From: Polydactylus sextarius
Taxonomy: Eukaryota > Chordata > Actinopteri > Polynemidae
Length of the DNA: 64,000 nucleotides
Direction: 5' to 3'
NCBI GenBank assembly: GCA_016801845.1
Contig: CM028920.1
Coordinates: 8,035,501-8,099,500, forward strand
Below are positions 63,201-64,000 of this stretch, piece by piece. The notes under the pieces are model-generated. The model made no database searches. It had not been told where the DNA came from and worked only from the letters and a program-made list of their open reading frames with translations. Position numbers and translations under genes: made by a program. The stretch's first letter is position 1. Every line of letters begins with the position of its first letter.

Positions 63201-64000
63201 CACAGCAAAAAACTGTCCTTTAAAAATAAGAAATAATTGATCAATACAAAGGATATTTGGTTGTAATAAATAAAAAAAATATGTCAGTGGAACTAGTGAA
63301 AATTGACTTGTTAAGATTTCTTAAAATAAGATGTTGAATATGAGCTTTTTTGACATGATGTTATCCCAAAATCAGTAACATTAAGCAGTGTTTCTGTGTC
63401 TCATTCTTAAAATAGGTAAAACTAAAAATTAAAATGAAATTTTTTACTTGTAATATGCAAAAAAAAAAAAAAAAAAAATCTGTTACAAGTTACAAATGTT
63501 ACAATGTGACACTGTTACAAATCTGAACAAGTTAAAATTCTTTTGGTGAGATTTTCAGTTTTTGCAATGCACAAGTCGATTGTTGAAAAGTACAAAAAGT
63601 ACCTGAAGCAATCCTCGGGTATTTGTGGCTTTTAATTTGTTTTATGTGTATTTTTCAGTTCCCTGTAGGCAATCTCAGCCTCTCCCCTCACTTTGAAAGA
63701 ATACCCCTTTTCCGTTTTTATTTTCTAGCAGACAATTTCAGAGGTCAGCTTCATCTTCTGACTGCATTGCAAAGAGGACAGCTTTCTCAACTTCTTTATT
63801 CTACTTGTTTTTCAATTGTTTATCTTTTATTCATACAGACAATCTTTTGGAGATTGAAAATACTTTCCCCTCTAAGACAGGCCATCTTTTCTCTCAGAAA
63901 GTGTTTTTTTTTTTTTTTTTTTTTTTTACCAGACAAGGACCCAGGTGGACTGGTTTGACTTCTAAAGCCTGCATAATGACGCTGCTCTGAAAGGGACTCG

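Larger units (their letters stand above)
53483..64000 (+). other. cpped1 intron 5 (more than 10.5 kb; continues past the window)
   Basis: I searched for the expected VKVVFSGHYHRNAGG-like exon on the plus strand and found none, so the intron probably extends beyond 64000. It holds a degraded dispersed repeat (53565-53802), hairpins (55501-55536, 57222-57248), T/G-rich and A or T homopolymers (55810-55876, 57548-57565, 63904-63927), (CTT)n and (CCT)n-rich stretches (about 58055-58075, 59041-59095) and unique islands at about 58300-58470 and 60350-60520 that look constrained. No further gene is supported. Confidence 0.7.

Overview
The window is vertebrate nuclear DNA, almost certainly from a percomorph-type teleost fish. 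It has short exons separated by introns of 0.1 to more than 30 kb, very abundant CA, TA and GA microsatellites, and fish-type LINE, SINE and hAT remnants. Two protein-coding genes can be read with confidence and neither is complete here. No bacterial-type operon, CRISPR array, rRNA cluster or intact transposon gene was seen.

Minus strand, about 2960 to 34853: three exons of a Shisa9/CKAMP44-type AMPA-receptor auxiliary protein. Exon 1 (34853-34339) encodes the signal peptide, the cysteine-rich Shisa domain and the membrane segment. Exon 2 (33624-33521) and exon 3 (3130-2960) encode cytoplasmic tail. The three join in frame, the last two across a 30.4-kb intron. The terminal exon(s) lie beyond base 1. 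Exon 3 carries a 12-glutamine tract.

Plus strand, 36942 to beyond 64000: five exons of cpped1, a calcineurin-like metallophosphoesterase (36942-37005, 40241-40459, 51341-51513, 53118-53243, 53350-53482). They join in frame to 238 codons. The C-terminal exon, which should carry the last metal-binding motif (GHYH type), is not in the window.

The genes are head to head, with start codons 2.09 kb apart. From recalled knowledge of human 16p13, CPPED1 and SHISA9 are also divergent neighbours there, so this looks like conserved vertebrate synteny. The two proteins have no known common pathway.

The rest is intron and intergenic DNA. Recognisable content: a tRNA-derived SINE (646-850), a LINE 3' end with its (TGGA)n tail (3592-4205), a 170-bp tandem duplication (24345-24675), a short hAT-like element with terminal repeats and an 8-bp target duplication (25980-26374), a second tRNA-like SINE next to shisa9 exon 2 (33290-33486), a GTGGGGAC-type dispersed repeat (36395-36680), two related 0.3-kb copies in cpped1 intron 2 (46891-47203 and 50057-50354), further LINE and dispersed-repeat remnants, several perfect hairpins and many microsatellites. 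No previously undescribed system is evident. The most useful leads are the hAT-like element, the paired 0.3-kb repeats, the polyQ insertion in the Shisa9 tail, and a few exon-like or conserved-element-like islands.
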